6,260 nt of DNA from an uncultured Anaerolineaceae bacterium (GCA_937894825.1 CALCQT010000498.1:1-6260), one strand, 5' to 3'; positions 1 through 5,855 are shown, numbered from the stretch's first letter. The notes: generated by a model not told the origin, from the letters alone. A program made the numbers and translations.

Positions 1-87
1 GAACGGCTGACGGCTGATCCGTCGCCAATCCTGAAAGCCCCGGGAAATATCCATCCGGCGGTTTTACAGGTCTTGCAGAGGGAATAA
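1..87 (+). CDS. C-terminal end of an unidentified upstream gene (partial)
   Basis: The frame starting at base 1 stays open for 28 codons and ends at TAA (85-87), four bases before the ATG of the next gene. The tight spacing and shared strand make it the previous member of the same operon. The visible tail contains the residues TADPSPILKAPG followed by a short helix-like end (AVLQVLQRE). I do not recognise the family from this fragment. From its position it probably belongs to the same polysaccharide-modification cluster, but that is inference from context only. A short stretch resembles residues 29-37 of the LpxD-like protein downstream (see findings). Confidence 0.6.
   Translation, partial: ERLTADPSPILKAPGNIHPAVLQVLQRE
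77..83 (+). promoter_or_regulatory. Ribosome binding site of the ATP-grasp gene
   Basis: AGAGGGA lies 8 nt before the ATG at 92, a good Shine-Dalgarno match and spacing. It overlaps the last codons of the upstream gene and supports the start at 92 over the in-frame Met at residue 7. Confidence 0.6.
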
Positions 88-91
88 AATC

Positions 92-1135
92 ATGGAAACC
101 ATTCGCGTCATGATCACCGGCGTGGGCGGAGGCGGAAACGGCGAACAATTGATCAAAGCGCTGCGCCTCTCCGAAAAAAAATATCATCTGATCGGAGCGG
201 ACATCACCCCGCTCTCCAAAGGACTGACGCAGGTCGACGAACAGGTCATTCTGCCATTGGCTTCCGATCCGGCTTATCTCGACACGCTGCTGACAAGCTG
301 CAAAAAGCTGGGCGTGGACGCACTGTTCACCGGCTCGGAGCCCGAGCTGAAAAAGATCAGCGCGGTTCAGGAAACTGTCCGGGCTGAAGGCATCTTTCTG
401 CCGATGAACCCACAGTCCGTCATCGAGACCTGTACGGATAAATCCCAGACCATGGCCTTCCTGCGGGATAACGGTTTTGCATTCCCCAAAACAACGACGG
501 TCAAAGAACCAGCCGATCTGGAAAAAATCGACTATTTCCCAGCCGTGCTCAAACCATCTATCGGCGGCGGCGGTTCCGCCAACACCTTCATCGCACAGGA
601 TATGGAGGAACTGGAACTCTTCGGCAACTGGATGCTGAAGCTCTATCCCGAATTCATCGTCCAGCAATATATCGGCAACGCGGACTGCGAATACACCGTC
701 GGCGTGCTGAGCGGCATGGACGGGGTGCTGATCAATTCGATCGCCGTCAAGAAGAACATTCTCTCCGCGCTGAGCAACCGGCTCAAAATCCGCAGCCGTT
801 ATTCGAATGAACTGCTGGTCATCAGCAGCGGCATCTCGCAGGGGCAGATCGGGCGTTTCCCCGAGGTCACCGCGCAATGCGAAACTATCGCCGCCCGGCT
901 CGGCAGCAAGAGCGCCATCAACATTCAGCTGCGCTTCGTCGATGGGCAATGCTATGTCTTCGAGATCAACCCGCGCTATTCCGGTACCTCGTCCTTCCGC
1001 GCCATGGTCGGCTACAATGAACCGGACATCATGATCCGCAAACACCTGCTGGGCGAGACGATCGAGCCGCATTTCCCCTATAAAGAGGGGCACATCCTGC
1101 GCGGACTGGATGAAGTCTTCATGGAGTTAACATGA
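92..1135 (+). CDS. CarB-like ATP-grasp ligase of a surface-polysaccharide cluster
   Basis: This 347-residue protein has the architecture of an ATP-grasp carboxylate-amine ligase related to the carbamoyl-phosphate synthase large subunit. An N-terminal Rossmann-like pre-ATP-grasp part carries a glycine-rich loop (about residues 9-17, TGVGGGGNG). An ATP-grasp core follows: Lys at about 154 and a flexible glycine loop (158-161) in KPSIGGGG, a central EYTVGV strand at about 200-205, and the metal-binding E291-x-N293-x-R295 in FEINPRYSG. Such enzymes activate a carboxylate as acyl phosphate and join it to an amine. The acceptor is unknown; an amino acid or acyl group added to an amino sugar is one possibility, inferred from the neighbours. 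It follows the upstream gene by 4 bp and its TGA overlaps the next ATG (ATGA). The ATP-grasp assignment is firm; substrate and pathway are not. Confidence 0.88.
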   Translation: METIRVMITGVGGGGNGEQLIKALRLSEKKYHLIGADITPLSKGLTQVDEQVILPLASDPAYLDTLLTSCKKLGVDALFTGSEPELKKISAVQETVRAEGIFLPMNPQSVIETCTDKSQTMAFLRDNGFAFPKTTTVKEPADLEKIDYFPAVLKPSIGGGGSANTFIAQDMEELELFGNWMLKLYPEFIVQQYIGNADCEYTVGVLSGMDGVLINSIAVKKNILSALSNRLKIRSRYSNELLVISSGISQGQIGRFPEVTAQCETIAARLGSKSAINIQLRFVDGQCYVFEINPRYSGTSSFRAMVGYNEPDIMIRKHLLGETIEPHFPYKEGHILRGLDEVFMELT

Positions 1136-1857
1136 ACACGAACTTTACCAAAACGGCCTATATCACGCTGGACATCGACTGGGCCTGCGACGAAGTGATC
1201 GCCGACACGCTTGACCTGCTGGACAGCCTGGTGCTGCCGGCCACCATCTTCATCACACACGACACGCCGTTGTTGGAACGCATGCGCCGGAACCCGCGCA
1301 TCGTGCTTGGCATCCATCCCAATTTCTGCCCGCTGCTGCAGGGGCGTTCCGCCCACCCGGATTATCATGCCGTCATCCATGAACTGAAAGCGCTTGTGCC
1401 GGAAGCGACTTGTGCCCGTTCCCATGCGCTGGTGGACGCCAGCCCGATTCTGGTTGCCTTTGCGAATCAAGGATTTCGGAATGACATGAACCTGTTTATC
1501 CCGTTCAGCAGCGGCATCCGCCTGAACCCGTTCCGCCATTACAGCGGGTTACAGCGTATTCCTTATTTCTATGAGGATGACGCCTATTGCTTTGAAACCG
1601 ACAAACGGTCGCCGGAAGCACATTTATTGGAAGCGGGTGACGGGTTGAAAGTTTTCAATTTTCACCCCATCCATCTTTACCTGAATACTGAATCGATGAC
1701 GCGCTATGAGCAGGCCCGGCCTTATTTCCAGGATTTTCCAAACCTGAAACAATTCGTCAACCCGGACACGGAAAATGGCGCGCGCGCCTTCCTGATCCGC
1801 CTGGCGGCTTGCGCCGAGGCGAATGACTATACTTTTGGACAGGCAGCCGATTTATGA
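1132..1857 (+). CDS. WbmS-like polysaccharide deacetylase-fold protein
   Basis: The 241-residue protein resembles the WbmS type of polysaccharide deacetylase-like (NodB/CE4-related) proteins found in O-antigen loci. Visible motifs are an N-terminal ITLDIDWACDEV (D14 and D16, the usual metal/catalytic aspartate region), GIHPNF (H62, N64), ARSH (R96-S97-H98) and a late NFHPIHLY (H178, H181). Spaced Asp/His residues fit a metal-dependent hydrolase of the (beta/alpha) deacetylase fold. There is no signal peptide, so it probably acts in the cytosol on a nucleotide- or lipid-linked sugar. The start ATG overlaps the preceding TGA (ATGA), and GGAG at 1123-1126 is a suitable ribosome site. The gene ends in another ATGA overlap with the LpxD-like gene. 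The family is recognised by motif pattern only; the precise substrate is unknown. Confidence 0.75.
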   Translation: MNTNFTKTAYITLDIDWACDEVIADTLDLLDSLVLPATIFITHDTPLLERMRRNPRIVLGIHPNFCPLLQGRSAHPDYHAVIHELKALVPEATCARSHALVDASPILVAFANQGFRNDMNLFIPFSSGIRLNPFRHYSGLQRIPYFYEDDAYCFETDKRSPEAHLLEAGDGLKVFNFHPIHLYLNTESMTRYEQARPYFQDFPNLKQFVNPDTENGARAFLIRLAACAEANDYTFGQAADL

Positions 1858-2783
1858 AACGCTTTCGGCTTTCCGGAGTTGTCAAACCCGATTGGACACT
1901 GCTGCGGGACGGCGAATTCGCTTCGCTCGGCCTGGCCACGGCTGATCCCGGCCTGCCAATCCTGACCTTTGCCGGGGCGCCGAAATACCTGAAGCAAGCG
2001 TTGAAAAATCCGCAGGTCTCCTGTGTGCTGGTCCCGCCGGAACTGGCGGAATCCGAGTTGATCCGGAACAGTGAAAAAGGCTTCTGCATCGCGCCGGAGC
2101 TGCGCATCAGTTTCTTTCAATTGCACAATGAATTAGCCGAGCCCCCTTACCGGGACATTTATTGCGAAGAGATCCGTCCGACGGAGATCGGATCGGATTG
2201 CGACATCAGTCCGCTGGCCGACATCGCGAAAAATGATGTCGTGATCGGCAGCGGGGTCACGATCGAACCGTTCGTCAGTATCAAAAGCGGGACTGTTATC
2301 GGTAACGGCAGCATCATCCGCAGCGGCAGCGTGCTCGGCGGCAGCGGGCTGGAGTTCATCCGCATGGGAGAACGCGGCATCCTGCCGGTCACCCATTGCG
2401 GCAAGCTGATCCTCGGCGAGAAGGTCGAGGTACAGTACAACTGCAACCTGTCCCGTTCACTCTTCCCCTGGCACGCCACTGAAATCGGAAATGAGAGCAA
2501 AATCGAAAGCCTGGTCCATATCGCGCACGGCGTCCATACCGGGCAACGCTGCCTGATCGCCGCCTCGGTCTGTGTGGCCGGTTCGGCCATCCTGGGCGAC
2601 GACGTCTGGATCGGGCCGAATGCCACTGTCTCCAGTGAAGTTAAGATTGGGAACAATGCGCGCGTCAGTCTGGGCGCGGTGGTGGTCGGCAATGTGGCGG
2701 ACAGCGAGACCGTCAGCGGTAATTTCGCCATCCCGCATGAACGATTCATGCAGGAGATGATGAAAAAAATAATGGATATGTAA
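1854..2783 (+). CDS. LpxD-like UDP-3-O-acylglucosamine N-acyltransferase-family protein (left-handed beta-helix)
   Basis: This 309-residue protein has the LpxD layout. The N-terminal domain (about 1-105) contains LTFAGAPKYLKQAL and VLVPPEL, much like the LpxD uridine-binding domain. A run of hexapeptide repeats follows from about 110 to 285 (EIGSDCDISP, VIGSGVTIEP, VIGNGSIIRS, AILGDDVWIGPNATV), forming a left-handed beta-helix. VHIAHGV aligns with the LpxD VQIAHNV segment, so H225 is the probable catalytic base. The insert around GGSGLEFI to ILPV (162-179) matches the LpxD GSDGFGF region. The tail ends in a short helix, and E. coli LpxD is somewhat longer (341 residues). It transfers an acyl group to a sugar amine. 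Because it ends a polysaccharide-type operon, the substrate may be a nucleotide-linked amino sugar rather than lipid A precursor; that is inference. Start and end lie in an ATGA overlap and a palindrome respectively. Confidence 0.82.
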   Translation: MKRFRLSGVVKPDWTLLRDGEFASLGLATADPGLPILTFAGAPKYLKQALKNPQVSCVLVPPELAESELIRNSEKGFCIAPELRISFFQLHNELAEPPYRDIYCEEIRPTEIGSDCDISPLADIAKNDVVIGSGVTIEPFVSIKSGTVIGNGSIIRSGSVLGGSGLEFIRMGERGILPVTHCGKLILGEKVEVQYNCNLSRSLFPWHATEIGNESKIESLVHIAHGVHTGQRCLIAASVCVAGSAILGDDVWIGPNATVSSEVKIGNNARVSLGAVVVGNVADSETVSGNFAIPHERFMQEMMKKIMDM

Positions 2784-2821
2784 TTTTCGTCCCCTACGGG
2801 GACGAAAATTACATATCCATT
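2771..2821. terminator. Perfect 24-bp inverted repeat between convergent genes (possible bidirectional terminator)
   Basis: Left arm 2771-2794 and right arm 2798-2821 are exact reverse complements around the loop TAC. The GC core is CGTCCCC/GGGGACG and the outer part is A/T-rich. The left arm contains the last codons and TAA of the LpxD-like gene, and the right arm contains the same for the RNHCP gene on the other strand. A very stable hairpin would form in either transcript. On both strands the T-run precedes the GC core rather than following it, so this is not a textbook intrinsic terminator. A 3'-end stabiliser, an RNase III site or a terminator using some other signal are alternatives. 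Confidence 0.7.
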
Positions 2822-3114
2822 TGTGTCATCAATTTCAATAACAGATCAAAATCATCTTCCGGAGCAGCTTTGTTCACCTTGCGGTAACCGCATTTCAGGC
2901 ATTCGTGCGTGATGATCATCTCATTTCGGCGCAATTCCACCCACACCGGCGCCATCAGCCCACCGCAATCCGCCGCCCGGTCTCCCGGATTGATATCCAC
3001 GTGCTTACTGTAAAGACAAACCGGACAATGGTTGGTATATCCGTTCCCCTTCACAGCCGTCCCGCACCGTTCGCAGACAAAATCCTCCGTCTTGCGAATA
3101 AACGCCGCCGCCAT
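2809..3114 (-). CDS. RNHCP-domain zinc-ribbon protein
   Basis: The 101-residue protein matches the RNHCP domain family, named after an Arg-Asn-His-Cys-Pro motif that here reads TNHCP. The family order is clear: FVCERCG (C14, C17), GYTNHCPVCLYSKHVD (H29, C30, C33, H38), NPGDRAADCGGLM (C50), then HECLKCGYRKVN (H70, C72, C75) and a DDFDLLLKL tail. The paired CxxC motifs imply one or two structural zinc sites. The molecular role of the family is not established; nucleic-acid or protein binding is plausible. It starts 10 bp after the flavodiiron stop and is probably co-transcribed. The frame extends further upstream, but that part lies inside the flavodiiron gene and has no family resemblance, so the ATG at 3114 is preferred. 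The ribosome site is poor, suggesting translational coupling. Its last codons lie in the shared palindrome. Confidence 0.85.
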   Translation of the reverse strand: MAAAFIRKTEDFVCERCGTAVKGNGYTNHCPVCLYSKHVDINPGDRAADCGGLMAPVWVELRRNEMIITHECLKCGYRKVNKAAPEDDFDLLLKLMTQMDM

Positions 3115-3124
3115 CCTAGCGGAT

Positions 3125-4327
3125 TTATTCCGCGGCGCGGACCGCGTCCGCAAATTTCTTCGCGAAAGCCGGGAGCAGATCCAAATCAGCCGCTTTCGGT
3201 CTGCCATAGAACTGATAATTCTCCAGCAGGTTCCACTTCTGTTCCGCAGCGTACGTTTCCACCTGCTTCTTCGCCACGCTGCCCCAGGCATAGCTTCCGA
3301 AATAAGCGGCGGTGCGGCTCTGGATCTTCTTAATCTTGGCCAAATTTAAGACATGGGTGACAGTCGGAAACAAAGAGCCCTCGTAAGTCGGCGCACAGAT
3401 GATCACGCCTTCATTGTGCCAAAGCGAAGTCAGGATGTAACTGGCATGATTGTTATTCACATCAAACACCTCAACCGGCAGCCCTTGATCGGCCACAGCC
3501 TGCATCACCGACTCAGCAAAAATACGGGTATTCCCATACATCGAACCATAAATCAGTGTGACGGCTTTTTCGCGTTTTCCATCCGGATAGCTCGACAATT
3601 TCCGATAAAGCTCAACGATCCGCCCCGGATTCTCGCGCCAGACCAGGCCATGAGACGGCGCAACGATTTTCAGCGGTACCGGTGTCAGTTTTTCGATAGC
3701 CTTTTTAGCATTAGCACTGTGGGTTCCAACGATATTAATAAAATAACGCGCTGCTTCGTTTTCCATAAAGGACAGGTCCTCACATTGATCATCAAAATTT
3801 ACCCCGGGAAGCGCGCCAAAACCACCGAAAGCGTCACAGGGCATAAGAATCTGATCCTCAACCACGTAGGTCGCCATCGTCTCCGGCCAGTGAACGAACG
3901 GGATCGAATAAAAACGCAGTGTGCGTTTCCCAATTTTTAGTTCTTCCCCATCTTCAACAACCTGAAAATTTTCACGGATGTCATAAAAATTCGCAGCGAT
4001 ATCTCGCGCTTTGGCTGTACCAAGAAAGATCACGTCCGGAGCTATTCGAAGGAGATCCAGCACCGCACCGGTATGATCCGGTTCCATATGATTCAGAACA
4101 ACATAGTCCACCTTCTTCAGGTCAACAATCTGCTTAAGCATCTCAATGTAACGGTCACTCATCAGCTCAGAAGAGAGATCGATGATCACATTCTTCTCAT
4201 CCAGCAAGACATAACTGTTGATAGAAACGCCATATTCCTTGATCGGCCACAGCCCTTCAAAAAGCTCAGACTCGCGGTCATTGACTCCAACCCAGTAAAT
4301 ATCATCAGCAATTTTTCTCGGTTGCAT
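3125..4327 (-). CDS. fprA: Flavodiiron protein (A-type flavoprotein, O2/NO reductase)
   Basis: The 400-residue protein has the full two-domain form. The N-terminal metallo-beta-lactamase-like domain (about 1-250) carries all expected diiron ligands: H80-x-E82-x-D84-H85 in NHMEPDH, H146 in FVHWPET, D165 in CDAFGGFG and H226 in PSHG. The C-terminal flavodoxin domain (about 255-400) has the FMN phosphate loop GSMYGNT (261-267), APTYEGSLFP and FGSYAWGS. Family members reduce O2 to water or NO to N2O in the cytosol, usually fed by rubredoxin; no rubredoxin is present in this window. The ATG at 4327 is chosen because AGGAGGG lies 5 nt upstream and the protein then starts like its relatives. An in-frame TTG at 4375 lies at the predicted transcription start and is rejected. 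Length is typical and no key residue is missing. RNHCP follows 10 bp downstream. Confidence 0.96.
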   Translation of the reverse strand: MQPRKIADDIYWVGVNDRESELFEGLWPIKEYGVSINSYVLLDEKNVIIDLSSELMSDRYIEMLKQIVDLKKVDYVVLNHMEPDHTGAVLDLLRIAPDVIFLGTAKARDIAANFYDIRENFQVVEDGEELKIGKRTLRFYSIPFVHWPETMATYVVEDQILMPCDAFGGFGALPGVNFDDQCEDLSFMENEAARYFINIVGTHSANAKKAIEKLTPVPLKIVAPSHGLVWRENPGRIVELYRKLSSYPDGKREKAVTLIYGSMYGNTRIFAESVMQAVADQGLPVEVFDVNNNHASYILTSLWHNEGVIICAPTYEGSLFPTVTHVLNLAKIKKIQSRTAAYFGSYAWGSVAKKQVETYAAEQKWNLLENYQFYGRPKAADLDLLPAFAKKFADAVRAAE

Positions 4328-4332
4328 CCATA

Positions 4333-4339
4333 CCCTCCT
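4333..4339 (-). promoter_or_regulatory. Strong ribosome binding site of the flavodiiron gene
   Basis: On the minus strand AGGAGGG lies 5 nt upstream of the ATG at 4327, a near-perfect Shine-Dalgarno sequence that decides the start. It sits in the loop of a small inverted repeat (ATACC/GGTAT, 4330-4347), whose stem includes the last two G of the site. Confidence 0.85.
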
Positions 4340-4380
4340 ATTGGTATCAGGGGAGAAACACCTGTGAATTTTCAAAACCG

Positions 4381-4386
4381 ATTATA
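4381..4386 (-). promoter_or_regulatory. -10 box of the flavodiiron-RNHCP operon
   Basis: The minus strand reads a perfect TATAAT at 4386 to 4381, which would start transcription near 4374 and leave a leader of about 47 nt. No good -35 hexamer lies 16-18 bp upstream (the position reads ACCCTG). The promoter may therefore depend on an activator or another contact. The adjacent inverted repeats are candidates for the control site. Confidence 0.6.
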
Positions 4387-4409
4387 CCCTGTAACGCTGT
4401 AAACAGGGT
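4386..4409. promoter_or_regulatory. Candidate operator: ACCCTGT-N10-ACAGGGT
   Basis: A perfect 7-bp inverted repeat (4386-4392 and 4403-4409) covers the spacer and -35 position of the flavodiiron promoter. Its centre also holds a direct repeat, TTACAGCG/TTACAGGG on the minus strand. The position suits a repressor or activator. The sequence does not match the FNR, Rex or PerR consensus sites as I know them. Confidence 0.45.
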
Positions 4410-4425
4410 GTTAGATTTCACTAAC
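4410..4425. promoter_or_regulatory. Second inverted repeat upstream of the flavodiiron promoter
   Basis: GTTAG-N6-CTAAC is a 5-bp-arm dyad that directly abuts the ACCCTGT operator candidate on the upstream side. It may be a second factor site, but arms this short can arise by chance. Confidence 0.25.
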
Positions 4426-4467
4426 TACATGCAAAATGGGAATTTCAGTACGTTGGCAGTATGCTAT

Positions 4468-4845
4468 TTACAGTGGTTCAATCGTATGGCCGATCACATA
4501 AAGGAAAAGTGAGAGATAGCCGAGCAAAAGGCAGACCATGGAAAGGTTGCCGCGTCGTTTGTCTTTCAGCAGCAGAACGCCGGCAATCCCACTGAGCAGC
4601 AGCAAAATCGTCAGCAGCAGCCAGGCCAACCCGATGCTGTCCGCCGGGAACCAGGAGATCATGCCAAAAATCAGGAAATAGATAAAGAAGAAAACCGCGA
4701 CGACAAAAACGGCGCAAATCAGGAACGTCAATCCCGTCTCCAGACGCCCATGAATTGTCGTTCGCGAAAGCGTCAGCGGGCGCAGGTTATTCAGCGCGAC
4801 GACCAGCAGCGTTCCGGCAATCACAAAAATAATGGGGATGGTCAT
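4468..4845 (-). CDS. Small four-helix integral membrane protein, function unknown
   Basis: The 125-residue protein is mostly hydrophobic. Segments at about 2-18, 38-64, 71-93 and 101-119 look like four transmembrane helices; the second is long and Phe-rich. Short polar loops hold the charges, including RTTIHGRLE (29-36) after helix 1 and KDKRRGN (94-100) between helices 3 and 4. By the positive-inside rule those two loops face the cytosol only if the topology is adjusted, so orientation is uncertain. No catalytic motif is visible and I do not recognise the family. It starts 27 bp after the DNA glycosylase gene and is probably in the same transcript, which says little about its role. A purine-rich AGAAG lies about 6 nt upstream of the ATG. 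Other-frame readings here lack such coherent hydrophobic segments. Confidence 0.75.
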   Translation of the reverse strand: MTIPIIFVIAGTLLVVALNNLRPLTLSRTTIHGRLETGLTFLICAVFVVAVFFFIYFLIFGMISWFPADSIGLAWLLLTILLLLSGIAGVLLLKDKRRGNLSMVCLLLGYLSLFLYVIGHTIEPL

Positions 4846-4872
4846 AACGGTCTTCTTTCTTCAAATCCGTGA

Positions 4873-5592
4873 TCAGCTGTTTTCATTCGCCGGCTGAATC
4901 GCCCGGTAATAGTCGCACACATCCCGCAGAAAACACGCCGGGCAATTCGGGTTGCGGGCGAAACAGATGCGCCGCCCCAGCAGAATCAGGTTGATATGCC
5001 CGGTACGATAGGTTTCCGGTGGAAAGAGCGCGCCCAGATAGTCATGCGCCTGGTCGGCGGTCATTTTCTGTGGCCGCAGCCCAAGCCGGCCGGAGACACG
5101 GTAAATGTGCGTGTCGACCGGAAAGGCGGGCAGCCCGAGCGAAAAGACCATCACGATAGAGGCTGTTTTCAGACCGACGCCGTTGAAGCCGGTTAACCAG
5201 TCACGGACCCGCTGCGGTTCCCAGTTTTTCAGGAACGCCAGATCCAACCCGCCGGTTTCTTCCGTCACCCGCCGCAGAACGGTCTGGATGCGCGGCCCTT
5301 TCTGATTGCCGAGCCCTGCCGGACGGATGCAGTCGATCACATCCTCAGTAGGCGCGTCCCGCACTTCTTCCCAGGTAGGGAAACGGCAGCGCAGATTTTC
5401 AAACGCCAGGTCACGGTTGCGGTCGTTGGTGTTTTGGGAAAGGATCGTGTTGATCAGTTCATCCAGCGCGGGTTGGGTCGGCCAATCCGGCAGGCCAAAA
5501 TTCTCGAAGAGACGGTCGTAGACGATGGCGGCTTTCTGTTTGCGCTGTTCAAATTCCGGATCAAGTGTGAGAGCGGTGTCTTTCTGTGTCAT
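4873..5592 (-). CDS. nth: Endonuclease III-family DNA glycosylase (HhH-GPD, 4Fe-4S)
   Basis: The 239-residue protein is a base-excision repair glycosylase of the Nth family, which removes oxidised pyrimidines and nicks abasic sites. The helix-hairpin-helix reads LTGFNGVGLKTAS, with K142 at the catalytic lysine position (GVGRKTA in E. coli Nth). VDTH at 159-162 supplies the conserved aspartate D160. The iron-sulfur loop is C210-x6-C217-x2-C220-x5-C226, the canonical spacing. LSQNTNDRNRDLAF at about 51-64 replaces the E. coli LSAQATD segment and resembles a subgroup of Nth homologues, so substrate preference could differ from E. coli. Length is slightly above the usual 210-220 because of an N-terminal extension of about 20 residues. 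It is first in a two-gene unit with the membrane protein. The start at 5592 has almost no ribosome site but lies just behind a -10 box. Confidence 0.92.
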   Translation of the reverse strand: MTQKDTALTLDPEFEQRKQKAAIVYDRLFENFGLPDWPTQPALDELINTILSQNTNDRNRDLAFENLRCRFPTWEEVRDAPTEDVIDCIRPAGLGNQKGPRIQTVLRRVTEETGGLDLAFLKNWEPQRVRDWLTGFNGVGLKTASIVMVFSLGLPAFPVDTHIYRVSGRLGLRPQKMTADQAHDYLGALFPPETYRTGHINLILLGRRICFARNPNCPACFLRDVCDYYRAIQPANENS

Positions 5593-5600
5593 CTTGTTGT

Positions 5601-5610
5601 ATTTATACCA
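5601..5610 (-). promoter_or_regulatory. Extended -10 promoter for the DNA glycosylase gene
   Basis: The minus strand reads TGG followed by TATAAAT, an extended -10 motif (TGn-TATAAA). Transcription would start near 5595, only a few bases before the ATG at 5592. A -35 hexamer at the right distance is not evident, as expected for an extended -10 promoter. This fits the lack of a Shine-Dalgarno sequence. Confidence 0.45.
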
Positions 5611-5656
5611 TTGATTTACGCTTCAAGGGCATAGCCGCAAGGCCGTAGTTCCCAAG

Positions 5657-5694
5657 TTGACAGAGTATACTATTATTATGGATGTCAAAAGTCA
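5657..5694. repeat. Dyad repeat, left copy (TTGACA-N20-TGTCAA)
   Basis: TTGACA (5657-5662) and TGTCAA (5683-5688) form an inverted repeat with ACTATT (5669-5674) inside. It is followed by AAGTCA. A diverged copy lies at 5981-6019 on the other side of the foldback element. TTGACA is also a perfect -35 hexamer on either strand, but no well-spaced strong -10 was found for it. The minus-strand pair TTGACT-17 bp-TAGTAT in this segment is a weak additional promoter candidate for the glycosylase gene. Confidence 0.5.
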
Positions 5695-5855
5695 ATATTT
5701 GTTTATTAAACGATGGACCTTGTAGGGACAGAGCATCCCCGTCAGGGTGCTTCGCGATGCTCTGTCCGGTCGGCCGTAGGCTGACATTATGCACGGCAAT
5801 AGTCAGAATGGTGAATTTCAATTTTACACAGGATACTGATGTTCGCGGAACGCGG

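Noticed and set aside
1078..1539. 153-codon open frame on the - strand
   Set aside because: It is antisense to the WbmS-like gene and the end of the ATP-grasp gene, with a low-complexity product and no motifs.
3115..3291. Longer 160-residue version of the RNHCP protein
   Set aside because: The extra 59 residues overlap the flavodiiron gene, are Arg/Ser-rich out-of-frame readthrough and have no counterpart in the RNHCP family.
3353..3940. 195-codon open frame on the + strand
   Set aside because: It is antisense to the flavodiiron gene, whose intact metal and FMN motifs identify the real coding strand; no domain is recognisable in the antisense product.
4328..4375. Longer flavodiiron protein starting at TTG 4375
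   Set aside because: The predicted transcription start is about 4374, and a strong AGGAGGG site serves the ATG at 4327, which gives the usual family N-terminus.
4426..4467. Terminator after the membrane protein gene
   Set aside because: Only short repeats such as CAGTA...CAGTA are present; no stable stem followed by a T-run on the minus strand was found, so readthrough into the flavodiiron operon cannot be excluded.
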